Assembly (NCBI GenBank): GCA_035689345.1
Contig: DASSLR010000084.1
Span: 27,801-91,800 of the forward strand
Reading direction: 5' to 3'
From: CF-118 sp035689345
Lineage (GTDB): Bacteria > Chloroflexota > Dormibacteria > Dormibacterales > Dormibacteraceae
DNA length: 64,000 nucleotides
A program made the position numbers and the translations under genes. Position 1 is the stretch's first letter; each line of letters starts with the position of its first letter. Of the stretch, positions 1 to 8,385 are shown in pieces. The notes under the pieces were generated by a model that was given only the letters and a program-made list of their open reading frames with translations, was not told the origin of the DNA and did not search any database.

Positions 1-832
1 CGAATGCGTCGAGCATCTGCGCGCGGATCGCGCAGCCCCGATTGGCCGTGACCCCGCCGTAGTACACGCCCTGCACGCCGTCGGCCTTCATCCTCTTGAG
101 AAAGGCGGCCGGATCGGTGGCCGCGTCGAGGTCTAGCCGTCCCACCACGCTGCCGCCCAACCTCGTGAACCGAGTCGAGAAGCTGTCGGCCAGGGCCTGG
201 CCGTACGCCTCGTGATCGGAGACGACGGCCGCGCGCACCACCTGCAGGGTCTTGAACAGGTAGTCGGCGGCCGCGGGCCCCTGCAGCTGGTCCGTGGGCG
301 CGAGCCGGAAGTAGTTGTTGGCTCCGCCAGGCCGCAGCGCGCTCGCCGCCGGCAGGCCGGCATCCTTGCAGGTCACGGCGACGCGGTTGAGCGTCAGAGC
401 CGCGGGCAGGTAGGTGTCCTGCGTCAGGCACGGGCTGCTGGTGACGGGACTGACCATTGCGAGCATCGCCCTGTTCGCTACCGGTATCTCGTCCCGCGCG
501 ACGCTGGAATCGAAGGGACCGATCACTGCGAGGACTTGCTGGTCCTGCACGAACGCCCGGATGTTGTCGGCCCCGCGCGTCGGGTCGGGTATGCCGCCGG
601 TGGAGTCGTCGCTGGAGACGATGCGGACTCCAAAGCCATCCAGTGTCGGGTGCGTCTGCACGTAGTAGCGAATGCCGTTGAGCGCGGGCACGGCGGCCTG
701 GGCCTCTGCGCCGCTGAGCGGCAGGTCTATGCCGAGCGTGATCGAGGGAGACGCTGGGCCGCCCAGCGCGCACGAGGCGGCTACGATCAACACGAGGGCC
801 GCCGGGATCGCGGCCGAGGGGTGATGTGGCAC
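1..832 (-). CDS. Branched-chain amino-acid-type ABC transporter substrate-binding lipoprotein (3' part missing)
   Basis: This is the N-terminal 277 residues of a periplasmic-binding-fold protein of the Leu/Ile/Val-binding (type I) group. The gene runs off the left edge of the window. The GTG start at 832 gives a short hydrophobic leader ending in the lipobox VAASC, so the protein is probably an extracytoplasmic lipoprotein. After it come segments typical of the family: LGIDLPLSG, a VIGPFDSSVA segment, MVSPVTSS with a Cys-containing loop, and FRLAPTDQLQGPAAADYL. An AGGA about nine bases upstream fits the start. The ligand cannot be read from the sequence; many family members bind things other than amino acids. 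No permease or ATPase gene is visible here. It is transcribed divergently from the TPR gene, and a TATACT box at 880-885 lies between them. Confidence 0.8.
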   Translation of the reverse strand, partial: MPHHPSAAIPAALVLIVAASCALGGPASPSITLGIDLPLSGAEAQAAVPALNGIRYYVQTHPTLDGFGVRIVSSDDSTGGIPDPTRGADNIRAFVQDQQVLAVIGPFDSSVARDEIPVANRAMLAMVSPVTSSPCLTQDTYLPAALTLNRVAVTCKDAGLPAASALRPGGANNYFRLAPTDQLQGPAAADYLFKTLQVVRAAVVSDHEAYGQALADSFSTRFTRLGGSVVGRLDLDAATDPAAFLKRMKADGVQGVYYGGVTANRGCAIRAQMLDAF

Positions 833-960
833 GTGCAGATTTTCCTGATCCGGACTGCTCGCCGCGTTCCGGCAGTATCTATACTCGTCATCCCCCTCAG
901 GCACCCGCGGTTTTGGGCCGCGTTGCCGAGGCGGGACCACTTGTTCTGGGGAGCGACTTT

Positions 961-1830
961 TTGAAGACCGAATCAACGGAGCACCTGAAGCCCCGGTCGC
1001 AGTACGCCGAGGACGCGGTGCAGCTTGCCATCGCCGGCAACTGGGACGAGGCGGTGAAGCTGAACAAATTCATCATCGACAATCTCGGTCCAGACGAGGA
1101 GTCGCAGAACCGTCTGGGCAAGGCCCTGTCCGAGCTGGGCAAGCTCAAAGAGGCGAAGGCGGCTTATGAGGCGGCCTTGAAGCTGAACCCGCTCAACTCC
1201 ATCGCCAAGCGCAACGCCGCGCGCATCAACGCGCTGCTGCACCAGAAGGAAGGACTGAAGGTCGGAGGCACCAAGGTCGACCTCAACCTCTTCGTCGAGG
1301 AGATGGGCAAGACCATAATCACGACGCTCGACGGCGTGACCGGCAACGACATCTGCTCGAAGGTGGCCGCCGGGGACGTGGCCGAGCTGAAGATCGAGGG
1401 CGACGGCATCATGGCCGAGACTTCCCGTGGCGTGCGGCTCGGGTTGCTCGAGCCGAAGCTCGCCCGGCGCCTGACCAAGTTCATGCGCGGCGGCAACCGC
1501 TACCAGGCGGGCGTCACGTCATGCGAGGGCAACACCGTAAAGCTCATCGTGCGCGAGACCTACCAGGACCCTCGCTTCGCCGGCAAGCCCAGCTTCCCCA
1601 TGCGGCGCAAGCGCGAGGTCGAGTTCCGTCCTTACACCAAGGAGAGCTTGCTCGCGCGCGAGGTCGAGGCCTTCGCGGAAGACGAGGAGGAGTCGTCGCT
1701 GGTCGAAGGCACGCCCGCGAGCGACGACGTCGAGGAAGGCATGCACGAGGTGGAGGACGACGCCGAGCCGATGGACTTCTCGGAAGACGCGGACTCCGAC
1801 TCGGACGATGATGAGGACGAGGACGAATGA
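961..1830 (+). CDS. TPR protein with a strongly acidic C-terminal tail, function unknown
   Basis: A 289-residue soluble protein. Residues 10-80 look like two tetratricopeptide repeats (AIAGNWDEAVKLNKF, LGKLKEAKAAYEAALKLNP). A middle basic domain (about 100-225) is unassigned. The last 60 residues are almost entirely Asp, Glu and Ser, ending in DSDSDDDEDEDE. The TTG start at 961 was chosen because GGGGAG lies seven bases upstream; the reading frame is open further back, but the extra residues overlap the divergent lipoprotein promoter region. TPRs usually mediate protein contacts, and the acidic tail could bind basic proteins or mimic nucleic acid; that is inference only. The gene ends 63 nt before hisZ and may be transcribed with it. 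Confidence 0.75.
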   Translation: MKTESTEHLKPRSQYAEDAVQLAIAGNWDEAVKLNKFIIDNLGPDEESQNRLGKALSELGKLKEAKAAYEAALKLNPLNSIAKRNAARINALLHQKEGLKVGGTKVDLNLFVEEMGKTIITTLDGVTGNDICSKVAAGDVAELKIEGDGIMAETSRGVRLGLLEPKLARRLTKFMRGGNRYQAGVTSCEGNTVKLIVRETYQDPRFAGKPSFPMRRKREVEFRPYTKESLLAREVEAFAEDEEESSLVEGTPASDDVEEGMHEVEDDAEPMDFSEDADSDSDDDEDEDE

Positions 1831-1893
1831 GCGCTGACATGCGCGACGTGGCCGGCGCCCGGAGGTCTCTTCACCGACAGTAGTCCCGCGTCA

Positions 1894-3177
1894 GTGCCCG
1901 CTCCGGTTTCCTCGCAGCTGGGCGGCGTTCCGGGATTCCGCGATCTCCTGCCTGAGGAGGCGGAGGTCATTCGCGAGGCGCAGGAGTCGCTCCTCGCGGA
2001 GATGCGGCGGTGGGGCTACCGCCATGTGATCACGCCGATCGTCGAGAGCATGAACGTGCTCGAGCTCGGCCTCGGCACCGAACAGCGACGCCGCCTGTTC
2101 AAATTCACCGACTCGGGTGGGGACATCGTCGCCCTCGTGGGCGAGCGCACCGTGCCGGTCGCGCGGTTGGTGGCGGGCAAGCTGCGCTCGGCGGCCCTGC
2201 CGGTCCGTCTGTGTTACGCGGGACCGGTGCTGTCGGCGGACGCCGGCCGGTTCCACCAGCGGCGGGAGACGTACCAGGTCGGTGCGGAGCTGGTGGGCGC
2301 GCGCGGCGTCGTCGCCGACGCGGAGGTGATCGCGCTGGCGGCGCGCTGCCTGGAAGCGGCGGGCCTGCGCCGGTACCAGGTCGACGTCGGACATGCCGAG
2401 TTCTTCCAGGGCATCATGGACGCGGTCAAGCTTCCCGATTCCATCAAGGCCGGAGTCAGGACGGCGCTGGCGGCCCGGGACTTCGTCGCGCTGGAAGAGC
2501 TCCTCTCGCGCACCACGCTTCGCTCCGCCGAGCACGAGCTGCTTTTGAAGTTTCCAGCGCTGCGCGGGGGTCCCGAGATCCTCGAGGCGGCCGCGGGCCT
2601 CGTCCGCAACCGGCGCTCGGAATGGGCGCTCAACGAGCTTGGCCGCGTGCGCAAGCTGCTCGAAGCCCACGGCCTTGGCGACATCGTCGGGCTCGACCTC
2701 GGCGCCATCCGCGACTTCGACTACTACACCGGCATCATCTTCGAGGGCTACGGGCCCGACCTCGGACGGCCCGTCGCGCAGGGTGGCCGGTACGACGGGC
2801 TGCTGGCGAAGTTCGGCCGGCCGGCTGCCGCGACGGGTTTCGTGGTCCAGCTCGACCTCGTGTGGGAGATGCTGCAGAGAGGTCCGCGCCCGCCGCGGAT
2901 TCCGCGGCTCGACGCGGCCATCGCGTGGTCCGAGTCGGGATTCGAAGCCGCGCTGCGACTCGGCTCGACGCTGCGCCTCTTCGGCATGAACGCCGTGGTC
3001 GACACCCAGGTGCGCGACCACGAGGACGCGCTGGCGTGGTGCCGCGCGCTGGGCGCGGCCAACCTCGTGCACTGCCGGAGCGCGGCGACAGTGTCGTGGA
3101 CCGTGCCCGGGAAGCGCACGAGGCAGCTGCCACCCGAACAGGTGGCGGCACGCCTTGCGGGGACTGGTCGAAGCTAG
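1894..3177 (+). CDS. hisZ: ATP phosphoribosyltransferase regulatory subunit
   Basis: HisZ is a class II histidyl-tRNA-synthetase paralogue that activates and confers histidine feedback on the short form of HisG. The 427-residue protein has the HisRS fold: GVPGFRDLLPEEA at the N-terminus, a motif-2-like region near residue 104 (RLCYAGPVLSADAGRFHQRR) and the HisRS-type DYYTGIIFEGYG near 275 followed by GGRYDGLL. The presence of the short HisG immediately downstream (adjacent codons) settles HisZ rather than HisRS. A C-terminal region of about 90 residues resembles a degenerate anticodon-binding domain. Start is GTG 1894; a TAGTCC box ends seven bases before it. It is the first gene of the his cluster. 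Confidence 0.9.
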   Translation: MPAPVSSQLGGVPGFRDLLPEEAEVIREAQESLLAEMRRWGYRHVITPIVESMNVLELGLGTEQRRRLFKFTDSGGDIVALVGERTVPVARLVAGKLRSAALPVRLCYAGPVLSADAGRFHQRRETYQVGAELVGARGVVADAEVIALAARCLEAAGLRRYQVDVGHAEFFQGIMDAVKLPDSIKAGVRTALAARDFVALEELLSRTTLRSAEHELLLKFPALRGGPEILEAAAGLVRNRRSEWALNELGRVRKLLEAHGLGDIVGLDLGAIRDFDYYTGIIFEGYGPDLGRPVAQGGRYDGLLAKFGRPAAATGFVVQLDLVWEMLQRGPRPPRIPRLDAAIAWSESGFEAALRLGSTLRLFGMNAVVDTQVRDHEDALAWCRALGAANLVHCRSAATVSWTVPGKRTRQLPPEQVAARLAGTGRS

Positions 3178-3837
3178 ATGGCCAGGGCTTCGCGCCACGA
3201 CCGCGTTTCGATCGCGCTGCCGACCGGGCTCCTGCTTCCTGGCGCGCTGAAGCTGCTCGCCCGCGCGCACCTCGCGCGCCTCAGCGCGCCAGAGCTCGGC
3301 CGCAAGCTCCTCGTGGAGCGACCCGGACTTCGTGTCGTGCTCGTGCGGCCTTCGGACGTGCCTGCGTACGTCGACCACGGCGCGGCCGACCTGGGCATCG
3401 TCGGCAAAGACGTGCTCTGGGAGTACGAGGGTGCGCACTACGAGCTGGTCGACCTGCGCTTCGGCGCTTGCCAGCTGGTGCTCGCCGTGCCTGAGTCGTC
3501 GCGCCTGGCGGGACCCGAAACGTGGCCGCCTCTCTTGCGCGTCGCCACCAAGTATCCGCGCACCACGGGATGGTGGTTCGACTCGCGCGGACAGGCGGTC
3601 GAGGTCGTCAGCCTTCACGGTTCGGTCGAGCTCGCGCCGCAGGTGGGGCTGGTCGACGCGATCGTCGACCTCACGGCCAGCGGTCAGACGCTGCGCGAGA
3701 ACCGGCTGCGCGTCGCGGGAGTGCTGGGCGCGTCGACGGCGCGACTCATCGCCAACCAGGCGAGCCTGAAGACGCGCACCGAAGCGGTGCAGGCGCTGGT
3801 GGCGAGGCTGCGCGAGGCGGTGAGCGTTGGGGATTGA
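3178..3837 (+). CDS. hisG: ATP phosphoribosyltransferase, short (HisZ-dependent) form
   Basis: Catalyses the first step of histidine synthesis, joining ATP and PRPP to phosphoribosyl-ATP. At 219 residues it is the short form that lacks the C-terminal regulatory domain and needs HisZ, which lies directly upstream. Family landmarks are IALPTG near the N-terminus, AADLGIVGKDVLWE near residue 80 and the PRPP-binding signature VDLTASGQTLRENRL near 165. The ATG follows the hisZ stop without a gap, and the 3' end overlaps hisD by 11 nt, so translation is probably coupled. Confidence 0.95.
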   Translation: MARASRHDRVSIALPTGLLLPGALKLLARAHLARLSAPELGRKLLVERPGLRVVLVRPSDVPAYVDHGAADLGIVGKDVLWEYEGAHYELVDLRFGACQLVLAVPESSRLAGPETWPPLLRVATKYPRTTGWWFDSRGQAVEVVSLHGSVELAPQVGLVDAIVDLTASGQTLRENRLRVAGVLGASTARLIANQASLKTRTEAVQALVARLREAVSVGD

Positions 3838-5104
3838 GCGCTTCGACGCTGAGTCGTGGCTGGATTCGCCGCGGTCGCGCCGGCGTTTCGACCTGTCGCG
3901 CTTCGCCGCGGAACGCGCGGTCGTGCAGGAGATCTGTGAGCGTGTCGCCGCCGAAGGTGACGCCGCCCTGCGCGAGTACGGTTTGAAGTTCGACGGCTGG
4001 GCGCCCGGTCCGTCGGAATCGTTCGCGGTCCCGGCCGGCGAGACCGCGGCTGCGGCCGACCGCCTCGCCGCGGCGGATCGCGCCGCTCTCGAGTTCGCGG
4101 CACGGCGCATTCGCGAGTTTCACGAGATGCAGGTGGCGCCGGAGATGGCGTCCGCGGGCAAGCGGGCACTGCAGCTGCTCGCCCGGCCCGTAAGGCGCGC
4201 CGGCCTCTACGCGCCGGGCGGCCGCGCGGCCTACCCCTCGACCGTGCTCATGACCGCGATCCCGGCGCGGGTCGCCGGTGTGAACGATGTCGTGCTGGCG
4301 ACTCCGCCGAGCGCCGATGGCAAGGTGCCGCAGGCGCTGCTCGCGGCCGCGCACATCGCGGGCGTCGACACGGTGTACCGCATCGGGGGCGCGCAAGCCG
4401 TGGCCGCGCTGGCCTACGGCACCGAGTCGATTCCTCGCGTCGACGTCGTCGCTGGGCCGGGCAACATCTACGTGACGCTCGCCAAACGTGAGGTGTTCGG
4501 CTCGGTGGGTGTCGACGGGATCGCCGGCCCGACAGAAGTCCTGGTCCTGGCGGACGCGAGCGCCCGGCCCGACTTCGTCGCCGCCGACCTCGCCGCGCAG
4601 CTCGAGCACGACCCGCTGGCGATGGGAGTGCTCATCACCAATTCCGCGCCACTTGCCGACCGCGTCGTGGAGGAGCTCGAAAGCCTGGTCGCGGGACTGG
4701 AGCGCGCGCAGGTGATTCGCGCCGCGAGCTGCTGCATCGTCGTCGCGGAGGAAATGGCTCAAGCGATCTCCCTCGCCGACGACTTCTCACCCGAGCACCT
4801 GCTGATCGTGGCTGCGAATGCCGAGAGCGTTGCCGCGCAGATCGAAAACGCGGGGGCGATATTCGTCGGGCCATACGCGACGGTGCCGCTCGGCGACTAT
4901 GCCGCCGGCCCAAACCACACGCTGCCGACGTCCGGGGCGGCGCGGTTCGCCTCGCCCCTCGGCGTGCACACCTTCATGAAGAGAACGAGCGTGCTGAGCC
5001 TCGACCGCGGCGACCTGGAGTCGCTGCGTGAGGCGACGGTGAGGCTCGCGGGCATGGAGGGATTGAGTGGCCACGCGCATGCGGTGGAGGTGCGGCTTGA
5101 GTAG
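3827..5104 (+). CDS. hisD: Histidinol dehydrogenase
   Basis: NAD- and zinc-dependent enzyme that oxidises L-histidinol to histidine in the last two steps of the pathway. The protein is 425 residues, normal for the family. Visible motifs are VVAGPGNIYVTLAKREVFG (about 208-226), GIAGPTEVLVLAD (about 231-243), the catalytic FSPEHL Glu-His pair (about 319-324) and NHTLPTSGAARF near 363. The TTG start at 3827 overlaps hisG by 11 nt. Its end overlaps the chosen hisB start. Confidence 0.96.
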   Translation: MGIERFDAESWLDSPRSRRRFDLSRFAAERAVVQEICERVAAEGDAALREYGLKFDGWAPGPSESFAVPAGETAAAADRLAAADRAALEFAARRIREFHEMQVAPEMASAGKRALQLLARPVRRAGLYAPGGRAAYPSTVLMTAIPARVAGVNDVVLATPPSADGKVPQALLAAAHIAGVDTVYRIGGAQAVAALAYGTESIPRVDVVAGPGNIYVTLAKREVFGSVGVDGIAGPTEVLVLADASARPDFVAADLAAQLEHDPLAMGVLITNSAPLADRVVEELESLVAGLERAQVIRAASCCIVVAEEMAQAISLADDFSPEHLLIVAANAESVAAQIENAGAIFVGPYATVPLGDYAAGPNHTLPTSGAARFASPLGVHTFMKRTSVLSLDRGDLESLREATVRLAGMEGLSGHAHAVEVRLE

Positions 5105-5687
5105 GCCACGCTCGGGTGAGGTCAAGCGCACGAGCAAGGAGACGAAGCTGAGCGCGCGGGTCTCGCTGGACGGAGGCGGGCGCGTCAACGTCGCCACCGG
5201 CCTGCCCTTCCTCGACCACATGCTCGAGCAGGTCGCTCGCTACGCGGGCGTCGACCTCAAGGTCAAGGGCGCCGGCGATCTGCACGTTGACACGCATCAC
5301 CTGGTCGAGGACGCGGGCATCGTCGTCGGCCAGGCGTTCTCGGCAGCCCTCGGCGATCGCGCGGGCATCGTCCGTTTCGGGTCGGCGTATGCGCCGCTCG
5401 ACGAGGCGCTTGCTCGCGTGGTCGTGGACCTGGGCCGCCGGCCCTTCCTCTCGTACAACGTGCCGCTCCGCGGGCGTATCGGCACGCTCGAGTCGGAGGT
5501 GCTCGAGGAATTCTGGAAGGCGCTGTCGATCCACCTTGGCGCGACGCTTCACGTGGACGTGATCCGCGGCCGAAACCGCCATCACATCGCCGAGGCCACG
5601 TTCAAAGCGTTGGGGCTCGCGCTGCGAGAGGCGATGGCGCCGGGTGGCGGCGTCGGCGCGCCGTCGTCGAAGGGCCTTCTGGGTTGA
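5097..5687 (+). CDS. hisB: Imidazoleglycerol-phosphate dehydratase
   Basis: Converts imidazoleglycerol phosphate to imidazoleacetol phosphate. It is the monofunctional dehydratase, with no phosphatase domain. Motifs include RTSKETKLSARVSLDGGG, the metal-binding LPFLDHML, a DLHVDTHHLVEDAGI repeat-type His motif and GRNRHHIAEATFKALG near the C-terminus. The TTG at 5097 was chosen because GGAGG sits six bases upstream and the product (196 residues) has the usual family length; a GTG at 5067 is in frame but would lie deep in hisD. It overlaps hisD by 8 nt and hisH by 4 nt. Confidence 0.93.
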   Translation: MSRPRSGEVKRTSKETKLSARVSLDGGGRVNVATGLPFLDHMLEQVARYAGVDLKVKGAGDLHVDTHHLVEDAGIVVGQAFSAALGDRAGIVRFGSAYAPLDEALARVVVDLGRRPFLSYNVPLRGRIGTLESEVLEEFWKALSIHLGATLHVDVIRGRNRHHIAEATFKALGLALREAMAPGGGVGAPSSKGLLG

Positions 5688-6277
5688 TCGCGATCGTCGA
5701 CTACGGCGTCGGCAACCTGCGCTCCGTCGAGCGCGCGCTCGTGCACGCCGGCGCGGAGGTGGCCATCTCATCCGATCCTGAGGTCCTGGCACGCGCGGCG
5801 GGCCTCGTCCTTCCCGGTGTCGGCGCGTTCGCGGCCGCGCGGGCAAAGCTCTCGGAGCACGGCCTGGGGCGCCGCGTGTGCGAGCTCGCCCGCGCGGGCA
5901 AGCCGCTGCTGGGCGTGTGCCTCGGCTATCAACTCCTGTTCGAAGAGTCGAACGAAGGCGGCAGGCACGAGGGCCTCGGCCTCCTTCCCGGCCGGGTCGC
6001 CGAGGTGCGCGGCAGCGAGCACCTGCCGGTCATAGGCTGGTCGCGTGTGACCCAGACGCATGCATCGCGGCTCTGGGAAGGGATCGACGATCGCTCGTAC
6101 TTCTACTTCGTGCACTCGTTCACGCCGATGGCAAGCGAGTTCGCGATCGCGTCGAGCGACCACTCGCCCGCCGCTGCGGCCGCGCGCGGCAACGTGCTGG
6201 GCACGCAGTTCCACCCCGAGAAGAGCGGACCCGAAGGCCTACGCGTCTATGCGAACTTCCTCGCCATGTGCGCGTGA
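5684..6277 (+). CDS. hisH: Imidazole glycerol phosphate synthase, glutaminase subunit
   Basis: Class I glutamine amidotransferase that feeds ammonia to HisF. The 197-residue protein has the oxyanion strand VDYGVGNLRSV, the nucleophile-containing GVCLGYQLLFE (Cys about 79) and the catalytic His-Glu motif GTQFHPEKSGPEG. The TTG at 5684 overlaps the hisB stop. hisF, its partner, starts 4 nt after it; the usual hisA gene between them is missing. Confidence 0.95.
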   Translation: MIAIVDYGVGNLRSVERALVHAGAEVAISSDPEVLARAAGLVLPGVGAFAAARAKLSEHGLGRRVCELARAGKPLLGVCLGYQLLFEESNEGGRHEGLGLLPGRVAEVRGSEHLPVIGWSRVTQTHASRLWEGIDDRSYFYFVHSFTPMASEFAIASSDHSPAAAAARGNVLGTQFHPEKSGPEGLRVYANFLAMCA

Positions 6278-6281
6278 GCCG

Positions 6282-7043
6282 GTGACCGCCAAACGGATCA
6301 TCCCGTGTCTTGACGTGGACGCCGGCCGCGTCGTCAAAGGCGTGCGCTTTCGCGAGCTGCGTGACGCGGGCGACCCCGCGGAGCTTGCGGCGTTCTACGA
6401 CCGCGAGGGCGCCGATGAGATCGTCTTTCTCGACATCACCGCCACCTCGGAGGGTCGGAAGATTCTTCTCGACGCCGTGGCGCGCACCGCGGACCAGGTA
6501 TTCATCCCGCTCACGGTGGGCGGCGGCGTGCGCAGCGTGGCCGACGTCGCCGAGCTGCTCACTCACGGTGCGGACAAGGTCTCACTCAACAGCGCCGCGC
6601 TGGCCGATCCACCGCTGCTCACGCGCTGCGCCGACGTTTTCGGCTCGCAATGCGTGGTGCTCGCGATCGACGCGCGGAGACGCGCCGACGGCGCCGGCTG
6701 GGAGGTCTTCAGCCACGGTGGCCGCCGCCCAACTGGCCGCGACGCGGTCCTGTGGGCGGTCGAAGGTGCGCGACTGGGCGCGGGCGAGATCCTGCTCACC
6801 TCCATGGACCGCGACGGCACGCTCGACGGCTACGACCTCGACCTGGTGCACGCCGTCTCGTCGTCCTTGCGCGTACCGGTCGTGGCTTCCGGTGGCGCGG
6901 GCAACGCCGAGCACATGTACGACGCGCTTTCGCGGGGCGGGGCGGAGGCTGCTCTGGCCGCCTCGATCTTTCATTTCGGTGAGGTGTCGATCGCGGGGGT
7001 CAAGGACGAGCTCGCGCGCAGGGGTTTGGAGGTGAGGCGGTGA
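6282..7043 (+). CDS. hisF: Imidazole glycerol phosphate synthase, cyclase subunit
   Basis: A (beta/alpha)8-barrel cyclase that uses ammonia from HisH to form IGP and AICAR. With the GTG start at 6282 the protein is 253 residues, and the first catalytic Asp falls at residue 11 (RIIPCLDVDAGRVVKG). The second, in VVLAIDARR, is close to residue 130, matching E. coli HisF numbering. Phosphate-binding VGGGVRSVADV and VPVVASGGAGNAEHM are present. Overlaps hisI by 4 nt. Confidence 0.95.
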   Translation: MTAKRIIPCLDVDAGRVVKGVRFRELRDAGDPAELAAFYDREGADEIVFLDITATSEGRKILLDAVARTADQVFIPLTVGGGVRSVADVAELLTHGADKVSLNSAALADPPLLTRCADVFGSQCVVLAIDARRRADGAGWEVFSHGGRRPTGRDAVLWAVEGARLGAGEILLTSMDRDGTLDGYDLDLVHAVSSSLRVPVVASGGAGNAEHMYDALSRGGAEAALAASIFHFGEVSIAGVKDELARRGLEVRR

Positions 7044-7354
7044 AACCCGATTTCTCGAAGGGTCTGGTGCCGGCCGTGGTGCAGAACGCCGAGACCGGAC
7101 TGGTGCTGATGCTCGCCTACATGGACGAGGAGGCGTGGACCAGGACTCGGGAGTCGGGGCGCGCGTGGTTCCACTCCCGGACGCGCGGCCTCTGGGAGAA
7201 GGGAGCAACGTCGGGCAACGTGATGGAGGTGGTCGACGTGCGCCTCGACTGCGACCTCGACGCCGTCCTGCTCAAGGTGCGGCCGTCAGGGCCCGCATGC
7301 CATACCGGCGCCGAATCGTGCTTCTTCAACGAGCCGGGCTCCTCCGACGTATAG
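7040..7354 (+). CDS. hisI: Phosphoribosyl-AMP cyclohydrolase (stand-alone HisI)
   Basis: Zinc- and magnesium-dependent enzyme that opens the adenine ring of phosphoribosyl-AMP. The 104-residue protein contains MLAYMDEEAW, FHSRTRGLWEKGATSGN and the metal cysteines in VRLDCDLDAV and ACHTGAESCFF. No HisE pyrophosphohydrolase domain is fused, and none is seen in the window. The GTG start overlaps the hisF stop (GTGA). It is the last gene of the his cluster, 20 nt before argC. Confidence 0.95.
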   Translation: MKPDFSKGLVPAVVQNAETGLVLMLAYMDEEAWTRTRESGRAWFHSRTRGLWEKGATSGNVMEVVDVRLDCDLDAVLLKVRPSGPACHTGAESCFFNEPGSSDV

Positions 7355-7359
7355 CGCTG

Positions 7360-7365
7360 TATATT
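7360..7365 (+). promoter_or_regulatory. -10-like box of argC
   Basis: TATATT lies nine bases before the argC ATG, in the only AT-rich spot between hisI and argC. If it acts as a -10 element, transcription would start at or next to the start codon (leaderless). No clear -35 is visible. Confidence 0.5.
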
Positions 7366-7374
7366 TATGCGTCC

Positions 7375-8385
7375 ATGACCAGGGTGCGGGCGGCGGTGGC
7401 GGGCGCGAACGGTTATGCCGGCATGACGCTGGTGCACCTGCTGGCCCGGCACCCAAACGTCCAGTTGACGCAGCTGAGCTCGCGCTCACTTGCGGGCAAG
7501 CCTCTGGCCGCGACGTTCCCGCTGCTCGATCTCGCCGGCGAGTTCGTGCCGGAGGTCGACGCCTCAAACGTCGACGTCGTGTTCAGCTGCCTGCCCCACA
7601 ACGTGGGCGCGGGTAAGGCCGGCGCCTGGCTCGATGCGGGCGCGCGCGTGATCGACATGTCGGCCGACTTTCGGCTGAAGGACGCCGCGCAGTACCCGCT
7701 CTGGTACCGGCAGGAGCACCCTGCGCCGCAGTTGCTGGGGCGCGCGGTGTTCGGCCTCCCGGAGCTGCACGAGGAGGAGCTCAAGACGGCCGCGCTGGTG
7801 GCGGTCCCGGGCTGCTACTCGACCGCGACGATCCTCGCTCTCGCGCCCGCGGTCGCGGCCGGCCTGGCCGGAAAGGATGTCGTCGTCGACGCCAAGTCAG
7901 GCGTCAGTGGCGCGGGAAGATCGCCTGGCCTGGGCTCCCACTTCAGCGAGGTGAACGAGTCGCTTGGGGCGTATGCGATCTCGGGCCACCGTCACCTGCC
8001 CGAGGTGACCCAGGAGCTGATGGCGTTGGGCAGCAACGGGCTGCGGGTGACGTTTGTGCCGCACCTCGTGCCGATGACGCGAGGCATCCTGGCGACCTGC
8101 TACTTCGACCTCAAAGGGCCCGTCGACGATCTGCGCGGGGCCTACGCCGAGTTCTACGCCGGGCAGCCGTTCACGCGGGTCGTGGCCGACAGCCCGCCGA
8201 CCAAGCTGACCAGCCACTCCAATCTCTGCCTGGTCAACGTCAGCGCCCAGGGCGCCAAGGCCGTCGTCACATCGGCCCTCGACAACCTGGTCAAGGGCGC
8301 GTCGGGCCAGGGAGTCGAGTGCTTCAACATCGCATTCGGTTTCGACCGCGTGACCGCCCTGGAGTCGACGATTCAGTGGCCGTGA
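7375..8385 (+). CDS. argC: N-acetyl-gamma-glutamyl-phosphate reductase
   Basis: NADPH-dependent reductase of the third step of arginine synthesis. The 336-residue protein starts with the Rossmann motif AAVAGANGYAGMTLVHLL and has the active-site cysteine in VAVPGCYSTATILAL (about 146). The C-terminal KGASGQGVECFNIAFGFD is typical. The frame is open upstream into hisI, but ATG 7375 matches the family N-terminus. It is the first gene of the arg operon, and overlaps argJ by about 10 nt. Confidence 0.95.
   Translation: MTRVRAAVAGANGYAGMTLVHLLARHPNVQLTQLSSRSLAGKPLAATFPLLDLAGEFVPEVDASNVDVVFSCLPHNVGAGKAGAWLDAGARVIDMSADFRLKDAAQYPLWYRQEHPAPQLLGRAVFGLPELHEEELKTAALVAVPGCYSTATILALAPAVAAGLAGKDVVVDAKSGVSGAGRSPGLGSHFSEVNESLGAYAISGHRHLPEVTQELMALGSNGLRVTFVPHLVPMTRGILATCYFDLKGPVDDLRGAYAEFYAGQPFTRVVADSPPTKLTSHSNLCLVNVSAQGAKAVVTSALDNLVKGASGQGVECFNIAFGFDRVTALESTIQWP

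Noticed and set aside
1891..4110. A 739-codon open frame on the minus strand
   Set aside because: It lies antisense to hisZ, hisG and part of hisD, which have clear family motifs. High GC and strong codon bias create long mirror frames here.
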